Shown here one piece after another: positions 35,506-43,937 of a stretch of 64,000 bases of DNA. The stretch comes from PALSA-894 sp963757565 (GTDB lineage Bacteria; Pseudomonadota; Alphaproteobacteria; Rhizobiales; Xanthobacteraceae). The stretch spans positions 1,302,001 to 1,366,000 of the forward strand of contig CAVWSB010000011.1 of the NCBI GenBank assembly GCA_963757565.1, in the 5' to 3' direction. The position numbers and the translations under genes were made by a program. How positions within the stretch are numbered: the stretch's first letter is position 1; every line of letters starts with the position of its first letter. The notes under the pieces are model-generated. The model saw only the letters and a program-made list of their open reading frames with translations, did not search any database and was not told the DNA's origin.

Positions 35506-36219
35506 TCAGGACGCGGGCTTCAGGCGGCCCATTAGTTTTCCGAAGCCGTCATTCAGAGCACGCCACTCGCCGAGCCAGTCGCTCGGGAATCGTATCGTGA
35601 TATCCGCGCTATCGATGCGCCGCTCGTAAAGGCACATGCCCGGCGTGCCGGCGGCACTCGGGCGCGAGCACCGAACGACAAAGCCGGATTGGGCAGGATC
35701 GAAAAACAGATCCTCGCCGTGGTACGGGGTCGCGTCACGGAACGCGATGCTCTTCAGGCCGTCCGGTCCATCGGATCGGCCGTCGGCGAGATAGCGCGGA
35801 TAGATCGTGCGGACGCGCTCGGCGGGTGGAAGCGCTATCGATTGCGGCTCGATTGTCACGAACAGACGGTCGACGGGCGGGATGCCTTCCGTCGGTGCGC
35901 GTTTGGCGTTTGGATCCGGCGGTTCCAGCGAGGGCCACAGGAACGCGAGGTCGAGCCGGTCCTGCGCCCCCGCGTGGCGTTGCACCGGTACGCGAATCGC
36001 CGCCGGCGGCACGTTGAACAGAACGCCACCCACCGTCGCCGGCAAAGAGGGCGCATCGGGCGCAACCGCGGTGACGGGCCAGCGTGGCCACAGCACCAGG
36101 GCAACGAACGCAGCGGCGCCGACGATCATGACCACCAGCGTACCCAGCGCGAACAGAAGGCCCGCCGAGGGGGTGCGGCGGCGAGCCGCATGTGGATGGG
36201 ATCGTGCAAAACTGGCCAT
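35506..36219 (-). CDS. Membrane-anchored protein of unknown function
   Basis: A 237-residue protein with a basic N-terminus, one membrane helix at about 20-44 (LLFALGTLVVMIVGAAAFVA) and a periplasmic domain rich in beta strands. Features are the conserved-looking YLADGRSDGPDGLKSIAF, DLFFDPAQSGFVVRC and two cysteines (VRCSRP and GMCLYERR) about 15 residues apart. Homologues in related bacteria are annotated as hypothetical, as I recall. The gene overlaps nothing and converges with the small secreted protein gene. Confidence 0.62.
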   Translation of the reverse strand: MASFARSHPHAARRRTPSAGLLFALGTLVVMIVGAAAFVALVLWPRWPVTAVAPDAPSLPATVGGVLFNVPPAAIRVPVQRHAGAQDRLDLAFLWPSLEPPDPNAKRAPTEGIPPVDRLFVTIEPQSIALPPAERVRTIYPRYLADGRSDGPDGLKSIAFRDATPYHGEDLFFDPAQSGFVVRCSRPSAAGTPGMCLYERRIDSADITIRFPSDWLGEWRALNDGFGKLMGRLKPAS

Positions 36220-36367
36220 GCGCGACTTTCGAATCGCCGCGAGTATGCCACGCGGCGAATTAATCCCGCCGATTCAAATGTTTCGGGATATTTACCTTTT
36301 ATTAAGGACGCGCTGGCGCTGCGGCCCCTGGTTTGCGACGGTAATCGGGTCAACGAGTTCTGCGTTC

Positions 36368-36700
36368 ATGTCGCCCGAGTCCGTGCAATCAATTCTGGAA
36401 CTGCTGATCGGCTTTGCGGCAGCCGGATCGCTTGCGACTGGCTTTCAGCTCATCACCGAGCGGCCGTTGAGTTTCCGCCTGCTCAACGAAGGCGCGCAGG
36501 CGGTCACGTTTCTCTCCATTCCGGTGCTCACCTTCGGGGCGCCCTTCGTGATCATGCGCAACGTGCTGCGCGGCCAGCGCATCGAGGGACGCCGTTTCGA
36601 GTTCGTGATGCTGGCGACTATCATCGCAGGCTTCTGGAGCTTGTTGTCCGGCATTGTCGTTGTCGCGGCGTTCACCGCGTTCTCGATGCTTTTCGCCTGA
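36368..36700 (+). CDS. Small membrane protein of unknown function
   Basis: A 110-residue protein with three hydrophobic segments (SILELLIGFAAAGSLATGF, LLNEGAQAVTFLSIPVLTFG and LATIIAGFWSLLSGIVVVAAF) and short basic loops. No motif is diagnostic. ATG 36368 is the best start by position, and the gene lies between two unrelated genes on opposite strands. It resembles DUF-type small inner-membrane proteins of rhizobia. Confidence 0.65.
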   Translation: MSPESVQSILELLIGFAAAGSLATGFQLITERPLSFRLLNEGAQAVTFLSIPVLTFGAPFVIMRNVLRGQRIEGRRFEFVMLATIIAGFWSLLSGIVVVAAFTAFSMLFA

Positions 36701-36740
36701 CGCCGGACATGCCAACTTGCTCCCGTAAGAGGAGCAATGC

Positions 36741-37271
36741 ATGGCGATCTACGAACTCGACGGACAGGCCCCCGAACTTCCATCCGACAACCGCTATTGG
36801 ATCGCCGAAACCGCGGTGGTGATCGGCCGCGTGCGGTTGAAACAGGATGCGAGTATCTGGTGGGGCTCTGTGCTGCGCGGCGACAACGAGTGGATCGAGC
36901 TCGGCGAAGGCTCCAACATCCAGGAAAGCTGCACGCTGCACACCGACATGGGTTTTCCGCTCACAATCGGGCCGAACTGCACCATCGGGCATAATGCCAT
37001 TCTGCACGGCTGCACGATCGCAGAGGGCAGCCTGATCGGCATGGGGGCAATCGTACTCAACGGGGCGAAGATCGGCACGCGTTCGCTGGTCGGCGCCGGA
37101 GCGCTTGTCACAGAGGGGAAGGAATTTCCGCCAAATTCCCTGATCGTCGGCGCACCAGCGCGCGCGATCCGTACATTCGACGAGAAGGCCGCGAAATCGG
37201 TATCGCTGGCGGCCGAATGGTATGTGAAGCGTTGGAATCAATATTCCAAGGGACTGAAAAAGATTGGCTGA
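36741..37271 (+). CDS. Gamma-class carbonic anhydrase family protein
   Basis: A 176-residue left-handed beta-helix protein of the gamma-carbonic anhydrase/YrdA group. The three zinc-ligand histidines stand at His67 (LHTDMG), His84 (IGHNAI) and His89 (ILHGCT). Hexapeptide repeats such as IGPNCTIGHNAILHG and GMGAIVLNGAKIG continue to about residue 140. An Arg-Gly-Asp motif (VLRGDNEWI) is typical of the family. Activity as an anhydrase is often weak or unproven in this subgroup. AAGAGGAGCA is the ribosome site. Confidence 0.93.
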   Translation: MAIYELDGQAPELPSDNRYWIAETAVVIGRVRLKQDASIWWGSVLRGDNEWIELGEGSNIQESCTLHTDMGFPLTIGPNCTIGHNAILHGCTIAEGSLIGMGAIVLNGAKIGTRSLVGAGALVTEGKEFPPNSLIVGAPARAIRTFDEKAAKSVSLAAEWYVKRWNQYSKGLKKIG

Positions 37272-37288
37272 GCGTCTGCAGCTTCGCC

Positions 37289-37327
37289 AAAAAGGTGCGG
37301 CCGGCTCTTGGGGGAAGAGCCGGCCGC
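37289..37327 (-). terminator. Terminator of the BTLCP gene
   Basis: A perfect 13-bp stem (37297-37309 with 37315-37327, loop GGGGG on the plus strand) is followed, reading along the minus strand, by ACCTTTTTGGC. It therefore ends the minus-strand BTLCP transcript and lies just after the convergent carbonic anhydrase gene. Confidence 0.8.
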
Positions 37328-37427
37328 CACGAACCCGGTCTGGGGACGGGGAGGGGTGGGGACGTGACCGGGATCGCGAACTCTCAATTCCTTTTGTTTC
37401 AGGGCCGTGACGGGCCGGCAGTTATCC

Positions 37428-38048
37428 TCAGCGTGCTGACGACGATGCGGTCGCGACGGTGGGGCGCGGGTCGCCGAGCGAGACCCAGCGGTTCGGATCG
37501 GATTGCGATTGCCGTTTGACGTAGCGGTAGTCCGTCTCCGACCAGAGCAGGATGCGTTCCTGCTGATTGTCGAGAATGAATTCGCCCTTGTCGGTCTTGA
37601 CGGTCAGCACCGCGTGGCCGTTGCCATTCTTTTCTCGCACCACGGTGATCAACAGCGCCTCGCGTGGCCAGCCGGATTCCATCAGCATGCGACGCTTGAG
37701 CAGCACGTAGTCTTCGCAGTCGCCATAGCCGTCCTCCGGGTAGGACCACTTCTCGACCACGCCCCAGTGTTCGAGATCGGTCATCGGCTTGACGTTCTCG
37801 TTGACCCACGTGTTGATCCGGGACAGGTCGGTCCAGGCCTTTCCGCTCAACACCACATCACGCGGCGTCGTCGGCTGTACCCGGCACTCGACCGGAGTCT
37901 CGGCGCAGAAGTCGACCCAGCCGATAGGGGCGCGCGTCACCTCGCCGACCGACACAAACAGAAGCTCGTTGGCAGCGCTCGGGGAGGCGCCCATCGCGCA
38001 GAGGAGCATGCAGCCTGCCGCAAGTATTGTTTTGTATTTTGAAGTCAT
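37428..38048 (-). CDS. BTLCP bacterial transglutaminase-like cysteine protease
   Basis: A 206-residue periplasmic protein of the BTLCP family (PF06035, LapG-like). It has a signal peptide (residues 1-26, ending near SAA-NE), and the catalytic triad is visible as Cys111 (YGDCEDY), His145 (GNGHAV) and Asp160 (FILDNQ). LapG proteins cleave surface adhesins under c-di-GMP control, but many rhizobial paralogues have no known target, and no LapD/adhesin is nearby. The upstream region is unusually AT-rich. A terminator lies downstream. Confidence 0.9.
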   Translation of the reverse strand: MTSKYKTILAAGCMLLCAMGASPSAANELLFVSVGEVTRAPIGWVDFCAETPVECRVQPTTPRDVVLSGKAWTDLSRINTWVNENVKPMTDLEHWGVVEKWSYPEDGYGDCEDYVLLKRRMLMESGWPREALLITVVREKNGNGHAVLTVKTDKGEFILDNQQERILLWSETDYRYVKRQSQSDPNRWVSLGDPRPTVATASSSAR

Positions 38049-38379
38049 GCGTAGCCCCCTCCGCCGTGTCGGGGACTACATCTGCCAGAAAGCCTTTGGT
38101 TCGCCGCTAACTTGCCACAATCAACTTGAAGTAATTACAAGTAAAATGCAAATCGAATACTTATCTTATTTGACGAAAGATCGATTCAAATTTTAGAAGA
38201 CTCAAATCGAGTAAAATTGTCCGCATTGATGCCAGAAAGCCCGCCGCTGCGGCGAATGCGCAGGGTCACGCGCCGCAGCAGGGTGCTCGGCATCGTCAAC
38301 GGGATGGTCGCGATCTTGGAAGAATTGCTTCGGCGCGCCGTAGCGCGTCGGTCTTACCGGGGAAACGCCGCAGCGGCGT
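38049..38379. other. AT-rich intergenic region
   Basis: About 330 bases between the start of the BTLCP gene (38048) and the end of the PilZ gene (38380). The stretch 38110-38220 is markedly AT-rich (for example TGAAGTAATTACAAG and TCAAATTTTAGAAGAC), the opposite of the surroundings, and probably holds the BTLCP promoter and its control sites. I find no open frame with family features, no RNA gene and no strong hairpin except AAACGCCGCAGCGGCGTTT at 38363-38381, which overlaps the PilZ stop. Confidence 0.5.
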
Positions 38380-38997
38380 TTACGGACCGGTGACGTTCTC
38401 TTCGAGAAAGTCCGGGTGCTGCATGCGGGTAAACTCGACCGCGATGCCGCCTTCGATGTGGCGCACGACCCGGCTCGGGGTCTTGCCAAGCGTAATCAGC
38501 GAACCGGCCTCGGGCCGGTGCTCGCAGGAAATTGCCGCACCCGAGAGCGACATGTCGACGATCCGGCAGATGACAGCGCTGCCGTCGGCCAGCAGCATCG
38601 TGGAACGCGGATTGCGCGGCACGATGCGGTCGTGGCGGCGATCCTCCGGCAGGCCGAGGATCTGGCGATTGGCAAGCCAGGTCAGTTGGGCGGCGAGTTT
38701 GTCGCGCTTGCGCGGGGTCGCGGCGATCGACATCGCAAACCCGTTCGGCAGAATGCGGACGACCGTACCTTCGAGCCGGCCAACATGATCGATATAGGCG
38801 ACCACACGCTCCCCGGCGCGCCCGCTGACCGGGCCGATGATCGCCATGCCACCGGGCGACATGTCGAGCACCTGACAAGGAAATTCACGCCGGTCGGCCA
38901 GCATGTAGCGGCCGAGCAAGTTGACGCGCACGCGCTGGAAGCGGCGCTTCTCCTCGTTCAGCGGAAGGACTTCGAGCATTTTCTGCAGCACGGCCAT
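38380..38997 (-). CDS. Double PilZ-domain protein
   Basis: A 205-residue protein with two PilZ domains in tandem, each a candidate cyclic-di-GMP site. Domain 1 has the basic motif RRFQRVRVN (18-26) and D-x-S-x-x-G as DMSPGG (45-50). Domain 2 has RRHDRIVPR (120-128) and DMSLSG (148-153). The N-terminal helix is short and no membrane segment or output domain is attached. Such proteins link c-di-GMP to motility, polysaccharide or envelope control, here without an obvious partner. Confidence 0.87.
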   Translation of the reverse strand: MAVLQKMLEVLPLNEEKRRFQRVRVNLLGRYMLADRREFPCQVLDMSPGGMAIIGPVSGRAGERVVAYIDHVGRLEGTVVRILPNGFAMSIAATPRKRDKLAAQLTWLANRQILGLPEDRRHDRIVPRNPRSTMLLADGSAVICRIVDMSLSGAAISCEHRPEAGSLITLGKTPSRVVRHIEGGIAVEFTRMQHPDFLEENVTGP

Positions 38998-39088
38998 GCC
39001 GCGGGTTCTCCGCCGCTACCGATAATACTGGCGGCGCAGAATCGTAAACCTTGCATAGTTAAAGACCTGTTAGCCCCAGACCGCTTCT

Positions 39089-39673
39089 TCAGGTGCGGCC
39101 GCCCTGATGCACGGTGAAAGCACCGCGCCGCGCCAATCCGTCGCTGGCGGCAACCAGCCGTGCTGCGACTGGCGCCTGAAGCGCCGGATCGAGGTGGCGG
39201 ATGTTGCCCAAGGTCAATGCGCCAAGCCGGGAGGCACCGAGCCAGAACGGAACGGAAAGCGGCGCGAGTGCACCGATCATGCGCGCGTGCGTGCGGCCGC
39301 GCTGCATCAGCGGCAGGAGCAACAGTTCGATATCCTGCGCCCAGCCCTCGGCGGTACGTCCGCTCGCGGCCGCGACGAGACCGGTCGTGTCGTCGGCGAC
39401 GCCGGCGACGAGCTGCGCGGCCTGCGCACGTGTCGTGTCGTCGAACAGGTCGACGAACGCCGTGGCTTTGAGCTCTCGGCCGAACAGCGCGCACACGCGC
39501 GTTCCGGCGAGGCGGAAGGGGTGCCCGTCGCGCCGGTCGAACTCGAGAATGAACACATCACCCAGCGCGCGCCGGATTGCACTCGGTTCGATATCGCCGC
39601 GCTCCGGCGCCGCCCGTAGACCGCGTCGTGTGGTCCAATAGCCGAACAGTTCTCGGCTTGACGCATGTTTCAT
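39089..39673 (-). CDS. PAS_5 family sensor-like protein
   Basis: A 195-residue protein of the PAS_5 (PF07310) type, which is common and often present in many copies in alphaproteobacteria. The pattern is LFGYWTTRRGLRAAPERGDI, PSAIRRALGDVFILEFDR, GTRVCALFGRELKATAF and VDLFDDTTRAQAAQLV. No effector domain or signal peptide is present, so partners are unknown. ATG 39673 is preceded by GGAGGCGAGA, which settles the start against GTG 39685. Confidence 0.83.
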   Translation of the reverse strand: MKHASSRELFGYWTTRRGLRAAPERGDIEPSAIRRALGDVFILEFDRRDGHPFRLAGTRVCALFGRELKATAFVDLFDDTTRAQAAQLVAGVADDTTGLVAAASGRTAEGWAQDIELLLLPLMQRGRTHARMIGALAPLSVPFWLGASRLGALTLGNIRHLDPALQAPVAARLVAASDGLARRGAFTVHQGGRT

Positions 39674-39960
39674 TCTCGCCTCCACGCGCGCCGTCCCGGA
39701 TTGCGCCGCGTGCCGTCCTCGTTCGGGACAGCGTGCGCGGTCTGGCCGATGCGTGCACAGGGATCAGCAGGGCGTATGCCGTTGGCTCCGACTTGCGCGC
39801 CCCGGTGCGGCGGAATGCGAATTAGGGTTATTTCGCCGATTGCGTTGGCACGCGGGGCAGCGGCCGGTAGGGTTGCGGCGATCCACATCGACCCGCCGCG
39901 TGGCTGTTGGCGGAGAACTTGAGGTTTAAGGGGAGGCGTGCGGACGTGACGGGCTAACCG
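39674..39960. other. Gene-free stretch upstream of an orphan terminator
   Basis: Between the PAS_5 start and the strong plus-strand terminator at 39982 I find no open frame with family features or a convincing ribosome site. The stretch holds the PAS_5 promoter and may contain a small RNA ended by that terminator (see findings). Confidence 0.4.
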
Positions 39961-39981
39961 GCAGTCGGACGCGAATTGGGG

Positions 39982-40009
39982 AAGGGAGGGCGCAAGCCCT
40001 CCCTTTTTT
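39982..40009 (+). terminator. Strong intrinsic terminator with no plus-strand gene upstream
   Basis: A 10-bp stem (AAGGGAGGGC with GCCCTCCCTT) with a GCAA tetraloop is followed by six T. The only gene to its left points the other way, so it ends either an unannotated small transcript or read-through. It precedes the rhomboid gene. Confidence 0.82.
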
Positions 40010-40061
40010 CTTGCGACCTGCGCGGCTTGCCGCCCCCGTGCGCCCGGCCTATGTGACGGCG

Positions 40062-40838
40062 ATGGATCAGCAAACGGCCCAATCGCGCGCGCGGCACGAA
40101 CCGATCTTCAACGTGCCCGCCGTCGTGGTGGCGATGCTTGCGCTGATGGTGTTCGTGCATGTGGTACGCATCTGGGTCCTGACCGAGGAGCAGGATATCC
40201 ACCTCTTGCTCTGGTTCTCCTTCATTCCGGCGCGGTTCGACTCTGCCGTTATTGCGCAGGGCGACGTGCCAGGCGGCCTCGGCGCCGACATCTGGACCTT
40301 CGTCACATACGCATTCATTCATGGCGACTGGACGCACCTTGGATTGAACGGCGTGTGGCTGCTGGCATTCGGCACGCCGGTTGCGCGCCGCTTCGGCATG
40401 GCGCGCTTCCTCGCCTTCTTTGCCGTGACGGCGGCGGCCGGGGCTGCGGTGCATCTTCTCACCCATCCCGACGCATTCGTGCCGGTGATCGGCGCATCGG
40501 CCTCGATCTCGGGCTTTATGGCAGCGGCGATGCGATTTGCGTTTCAGCGGTCGGGGCCGCTCGGCTTCATCGGGCGCAACGATCCCGACGCCTACCGCGT
40601 CCCGGCGCCGCCGCTTCTCTCGGTGTTGCGCGACGGGCGCGTGCTCATTTTTCTCTTCGTCTGGTTCGCTCTCAACCTGCTGTTCGGAATTGGCTCGGTG
40701 TCGCTCAATGGCACCGATCAGGCGATCGCCTGGCAGGCGCATGTCGGCGGCTTCCTCGCGGGCCTGTTCGGTTTTGCGCTGTTCGATCCGGTCAAGGGCG
40801 CGCCTGTCGACGGTATCGATCAACCAACCCTTCACTAA
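40062..40838 (+). CDS. Rhomboid family intramembrane serine protease
   Basis: A 258-residue six-to-seven-helix membrane protein. The rhomboid dyad is visible as Ser146 in GASASISG and His227 in WQAHVGGF, and the oxyanion-stabilising Asn96 lies in HLGLNGVWLLAFG. It should cleave transmembrane helices of substrate proteins in the inner membrane. ATG 40062 follows a terminator that insulates it from upstream transcription. Length is longer than E. coli GlpG only in the loop at about 160-200. Confidence 0.9.
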   Translation: MDQQTAQSRARHEPIFNVPAVVVAMLALMVFVHVVRIWVLTEEQDIHLLLWFSFIPARFDSAVIAQGDVPGGLGADIWTFVTYAFIHGDWTHLGLNGVWLLAFGTPVARRFGMARFLAFFAVTAAAGAAVHLLTHPDAFVPVIGASASISGFMAAAMRFAFQRSGPLGFIGRNDPDAYRVPAPPLLSVLRDGRVLIFLFVWFALNLLFGIGSVSLNGTDQAIAWQAHVGGFLAGLFGFALFDPVKGAPVDGIDQPTLH

Positions 40839-40896
40839 GCCCGGAGGGTCACCTTGCGGGTGCCGTCTTTGGGGCATAGCTTCTGAGTCACGGCGC

Positions 40897-40987
40897 CAGG
40901 CAACGAACGTTGAAGTTCGTCAGGCGCCCTCAGTTGGGGCGACGAACGTTTGACGTTGCTGCCTGAGTGCCTCCCAAGGAGGTGCCC
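40897..40987 (+). promoter_or_regulatory. Structured leader of the CBS gene with paired ribosome site
   Basis: Bases 40897-40965 fold into a long imperfect hairpin: CAGGCAACG pairs with CGTTGCTGCCTG, and inside it GTTCGTC pairs with GACGAAC. Next, CCTCC (40970-40974) can pair with the ribosome site GGAGG (40978-40982) in a short stem with the loop CAA. The leader could hide or expose the start site of the gene at 40988. Structures were read by eye and are unproven. Confidence 0.4.
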
Positions 40988-41419
40988 ATGACAGTCAAGG
41001 CTATCTTGTCGCGCAAGGGCGGCGACGTCGTCACCATCGCGCCGACCGCGGATCTATCCGCGGCGGTGAAGCTTCTCGCCGAGCGCCGCATCGGTGCTCT
41101 CGTCGTTACTGGTCCAGATCATCGCGTCGCCGGCATCCTGTCGGAGCGCGATATCGTGCGCACGCTCGCGGCGCGCGGGACGGATGCGCTCGGCGACAAT
41201 GTCGCTGCGGTGATGACGCGCAAGGTCGTCACCTGCAACGAGGCCGACACTATCGCGGTCATCATGGAGTGGATGACGGCGGGCAAATTCCGCCATTTGC
41301 CCGTGGTGGATCAGGGCCGGCTCGTTGGCGTGATTTCGATCGGCGACGTGGTGAAAACCCGTGTCGAGGAGATCGAACGCGAGAGCGAGGCGTTGCGGGA
41401 ATATATCGCGACGGCCTGA
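40988..41419 (+). CDS. CBS-domain protein (tandem CBS pair)
   Basis: A 143-residue protein consisting of a CBS pair, a regulatory module that binds adenosine nucleotides. Motifs: TVKAILSRKGGDVVTIAPTA, LAERRIGALVVTG, VAGILSERDIVRTLAARG, then MTRKVVTCNEADTIAVIMEW, FRHLPVVDQGRLVGVISIGD. No catalytic domain is attached. Target and ligand are unknown. An AGGAGGTGCC site stands before ATG 40988, inside a possible hairpin. Confidence 0.93.
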   Translation: MTVKAILSRKGGDVVTIAPTADLSAAVKLLAERRIGALVVTGPDHRVAGILSERDIVRTLAARGTDALGDNVAAVMTRKVVTCNEADTIAVIMEWMTAGKFRHLPVVDQGRLVGVISIGDVVKTRVEEIERESEALREYIATA

Positions 41420-41430
41420 CCAGCTTGCTT

Positions 41431-41458
41431 CGTCATGGCCGGTGTGTCGGCCATGACG
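41431..41458. terminator. Bidirectional hairpin between CBS and patatin genes
   Basis: A perfect 11-bp stem (CGTCATGGCCG with CGGCCATGACG, loop GTGTGT) sits between two convergent genes. No T-run follows on either strand, so it is only a possible terminator. Confidence 0.45.
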
Positions 41459-41463
41459 ACCGA

Positions 41464-42453
41464 CTACGCGAGTGCAGTGATGACTTCGTCGAGGCCTTCG
41501 AGCGCGCGCTCGGTCGCTTCGGCGCCGAGCGTGATCGCGTCCTGCGCACTGTGGAAATCGAACAGGCCAATGCGTCCGACGCGCGGGCTGATGAGCACGT
41601 CCGGCGGGTCGCCGGCAAGACGTGCGCGGGTGATGCGGTCCTGCATGATGTTGAAGGCCTCGACCATAACGGTCGAGAGGCCGGGACGCCCCGCGGTCCC
41701 GAAGATTCGCCGCTTGGCGTTTTTCTCCGACCCGAACAAGCCGAACAGCCCGCTCCGTGCGACCTCTTGCTGGATCACAGGCTCAGGGTCCGATCCCTGA
41801 TCCGGCACAGCCGTGCCGCGTCCAAACATGTCGGTGTTGACGTTGACGGCGATCACGAGGCGCGCGCCCAGCGCACGCGCGACCGAGACCGGAACCGGAT
41901 TGACCAGCGCGCCGTCGACCAGCCAGCGCTCGCCGAGCCGGACCGGCGGAAAGATTCCGGGCAGGGCATATGACGCGCGCAGAGCATCGCTCAGACGGCC
42001 GCGGGTGATCCAGATTTCGTGGCCCGTGCCGATTTCCGTCGCGATCGCCGCATAGCGGAGCGGGAGCTTGTCGATGGTAAGATCGCCGATGCCTTCGGTG
42101 AGCCTGTCAGCGAGCTTGCCTCCGCCGAGCAACCCCGATCCGCTGAAACTGACATCGAGGTAGCTCAGCAAATTGCGACGCGTGAGGGTACGCGCCCAAC
42201 TCTCCAGATCGTCGAGCTTGCCGGCCGCATAGCAGCCGCCGACCACTGCACCAATCGAGGTACCGGTGATGATGTCGGGCGTCAGACCTTTCGCGATCAG
42301 CGTGCGCAGAACGCCGATATGCGCGAAGCCGCGCGCCGCTCCGCCACCGAGCGCAAGCCCGATGGTCGGACGCTTCGGAGTTGCGTCATGCGGGGTGGTG
42401 CTCACGGCCTGATCGCCGTCCTGCCCACCATGGCGGAGGAAATGAAAAACCAA
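41464..42453 (-). CDS. Patatin-like phospholipase/esterase (RssA type)
   Basis: A 329-residue patatin-fold lipid hydrolase. The oxyanion loop GGGAARG, the nucleophile Ser66 in GTSIG and Asp180 in LVDGA make up the Ser-Asp dyad, so it should be active. The rest matches RssA/YchK-like proteins (AHIGVLRTLIAKGLTPDII; RASYALPGIFPPV). The frame begins at TTG 42453, but GTG 42405 (VSTTPHDATPKRPT) is a plausible start. Substrate lipids are unknown. It is second on the minus strand after the flavin reductase gene. Confidence 0.88.
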   Translation of the reverse strand: MVFHFLRHGGQDGDQAVSTTPHDATPKRPTIGLALGGGAARGFAHIGVLRTLIAKGLTPDIITGTSIGAVVGGCYAAGKLDDLESWARTLTRRNLLSYLDVSFSGSGLLGGGKLADRLTEGIGDLTIDKLPLRYAAIATEIGTGHEIWITRGRLSDALRASYALPGIFPPVRLGERWLVDGALVNPVPVSVARALGARLVIAVNVNTDMFGRGTAVPDQGSDPEPVIQQEVARSGLFGLFGSEKNAKRRIFGTAGRPGLSTVMVEAFNIMQDRITRARLAGDPPDVLISPRVGRIGLFDFHSAQDAITLGAEATERALEGLDEVITALA

Positions 42454-42581
42454 GGCGCATCCCTTTCGGCATCATGATCGGCGCGAGGCGCCGGGCGCGC
42501 AAACGGTTCGCACCGCTATGGTGAAAGAGGACAGGCTGACGGGCTTCGGCATTTCAATACCACGAGGGAACTAAAGTTCCA

Positions 42582-43223
42582 TCACGCCTCGACCTTGGTT
42601 CCCGGTGCTTTGGCCTCACCCACGCTTGCCGGGCGGCGCATGGTGAAGCTCTCGCTGAGAACCGAATAATCGTGATAGCCGCCGCGCGCGATAGGCTTCA
42701 TGGATGCTGAGTCGAGCAATCCATTGCGGATGTATCGTTCGTCGATGTGGACACCCACGACCCGCCCGATGACGACCCATCCGTCGACCGATTTACCGTC
42801 GACGTCGTTGAGTTCGACGGTCTGTACCCATTTGCATTCGAGCGCGCAGGGCGCCTCCGCGACGCGCGGCGGCTTGACCAGCCGGCACGGCGCCGGCGTC
42901 AAGCCGGCTTCGGTCAGCTCATTGGTGCCGCGCGGGTAGGGCGCCGAGGTCTGGTTCATCTGCTCGCGCAGATCCCAGGTCGCCAGATTGCAGACGAACT
43001 CCTTCGTCTCCTCGACGAACGCGAGCGAATCCTTGCGGCCTTCCGAGGCGAACATCACCATCGGCGGCTTCGAATGCACGCCATTGAAATACGAGTAAGG
43101 CGCGAGATTGATGGCGCCGCTTGCACTCATGGAGGTGATCCAGCCGATCGGTCGTGGCGCGATGATCGCCTTGAACGGATCGTGCGGCAGTCCGTGATCG
43201 TTCTTGTCGATGGAGTAGAACAT
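42582..43223 (-). CDS. Flavin reductase-like domain protein
   Basis: A 213-residue FMN-binding split-barrel protein of the flavin reductase family. The pattern is AIIAPRPIGWITSMSASG, NLAPYSYFNGVHSKPP and TKEFVCNLATWDLREQMNQT, with a C-terminal extension common to the HpaC/YdfE-like members. It could supply reduced flavin to an oxygenase, and the nitroreductase encoded 12 bases upstream may be its partner. The specific oxygenase is not identifiable. Confidence 0.88.
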   Translation of the reverse strand: MFYSIDKNDHGLPHDPFKAIIAPRPIGWITSMSASGAINLAPYSYFNGVHSKPPMVMFASEGRKDSLAFVEETKEFVCNLATWDLREQMNQTSAPYPRGTNELTEAGLTPAPCRLVKPPRVAEAPCALECKWVQTVELNDVDGKSVDGWVVIGRVVGVHIDERYIRNGLLDSASMKPIARGGYHDYSVLSESFTMRRPASVGEAKAPGTKVEA

Positions 43224-43235
43224 GAACGCTGAATC

Positions 43236-43805
43236 CTAACTGCCGAAGCGCGTGACGATTTCTGCCAGTGGCGGGCGCGGACGATCCTCCGGCGGTTTGG
43301 CTGGCCGCCCAATGTGGACGAAGCCCGCGATCTTCTCGTCTGCGCCGAGGCCCAGCGCGTCGAGCACGCGGCGATCGTAAGCGTACCACTCGGTGATCCA
43401 GGTGGCGGCGAAGCCGAGTGCGTGTGCGGCGGTGATCAGGTTCATCGCCGCGGCGCCAGCCGAGAGGACCTGCTCCCATTCGGGGATTTTCACATGTGGC
43501 GCAGCGCGGCTCACGACCGCGACAACGAGCGGCGCTCGCGCAAGCCGGTTACGCTCGAATGCGATCTGATCGGCGGTGGCGTCCGGATGGTCGGCACGGA
43601 AGATTGCTTCGATCGCCGCGCCCGCTTTCAGCCGGGCTTCGCCGTCGAATACGATGAAGCGCCACGGCGTGAGCTTGCCATGATCCGGCACGCGCGACGC
43701 GACGGTGAGCAGCGTATCGAGTTCGGCAGCGGCAGGGCCGGGACCATTCAGTTCGATCGGCTTTACCGAACGGCGTGTTTTCAGCAGATCGAGCGCGTCT
43801 GGCAT
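43236..43805 (-). CDS. Nitroreductase family protein (YdjA-like)
   Basis: A 189-residue FMN-dependent nitroreductase of the short YdjA type. Features are the N-terminal LLKTRRSVKPIELNGPGP, the FMN-contact TVASRVPDHGKLTPWRFIVF, SAGAAAMNLITAAHALGFA and the C-terminal GFVHIGRP. It should use NADH/NADPH for two-electron reduction of nitro or quinone compounds. The gene lies directly upstream of the flavin reductase gene, so the two form an operon. Confidence 0.92.
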   Translation of the reverse strand: MPDALDLLKTRRSVKPIELNGPGPAAAELDTLLTVASRVPDHGKLTPWRFIVFDGEARLKAGAAIEAIFRADHPDATADQIAFERNRLARAPLVVAVVSRAAPHVKIPEWEQVLSAGAAAMNLITAAHALGFAATWITEWYAYDRRVLDALGLGADEKIAGFVHIGRPAKPPEDRPRPPLAEIVTRFGS

Positions 43806-43937
43806 GCGATACTCGGGAGAATGAATACGCTGCGCCTAGCACGGTACCGGAACCCTGACAAACACCGGTTCAATGGCTTGAATTCGCCGGATTCTCGGCA
43901 GTAAACGGAACCATGAATTCGACGCCTCGCCGGCAGA

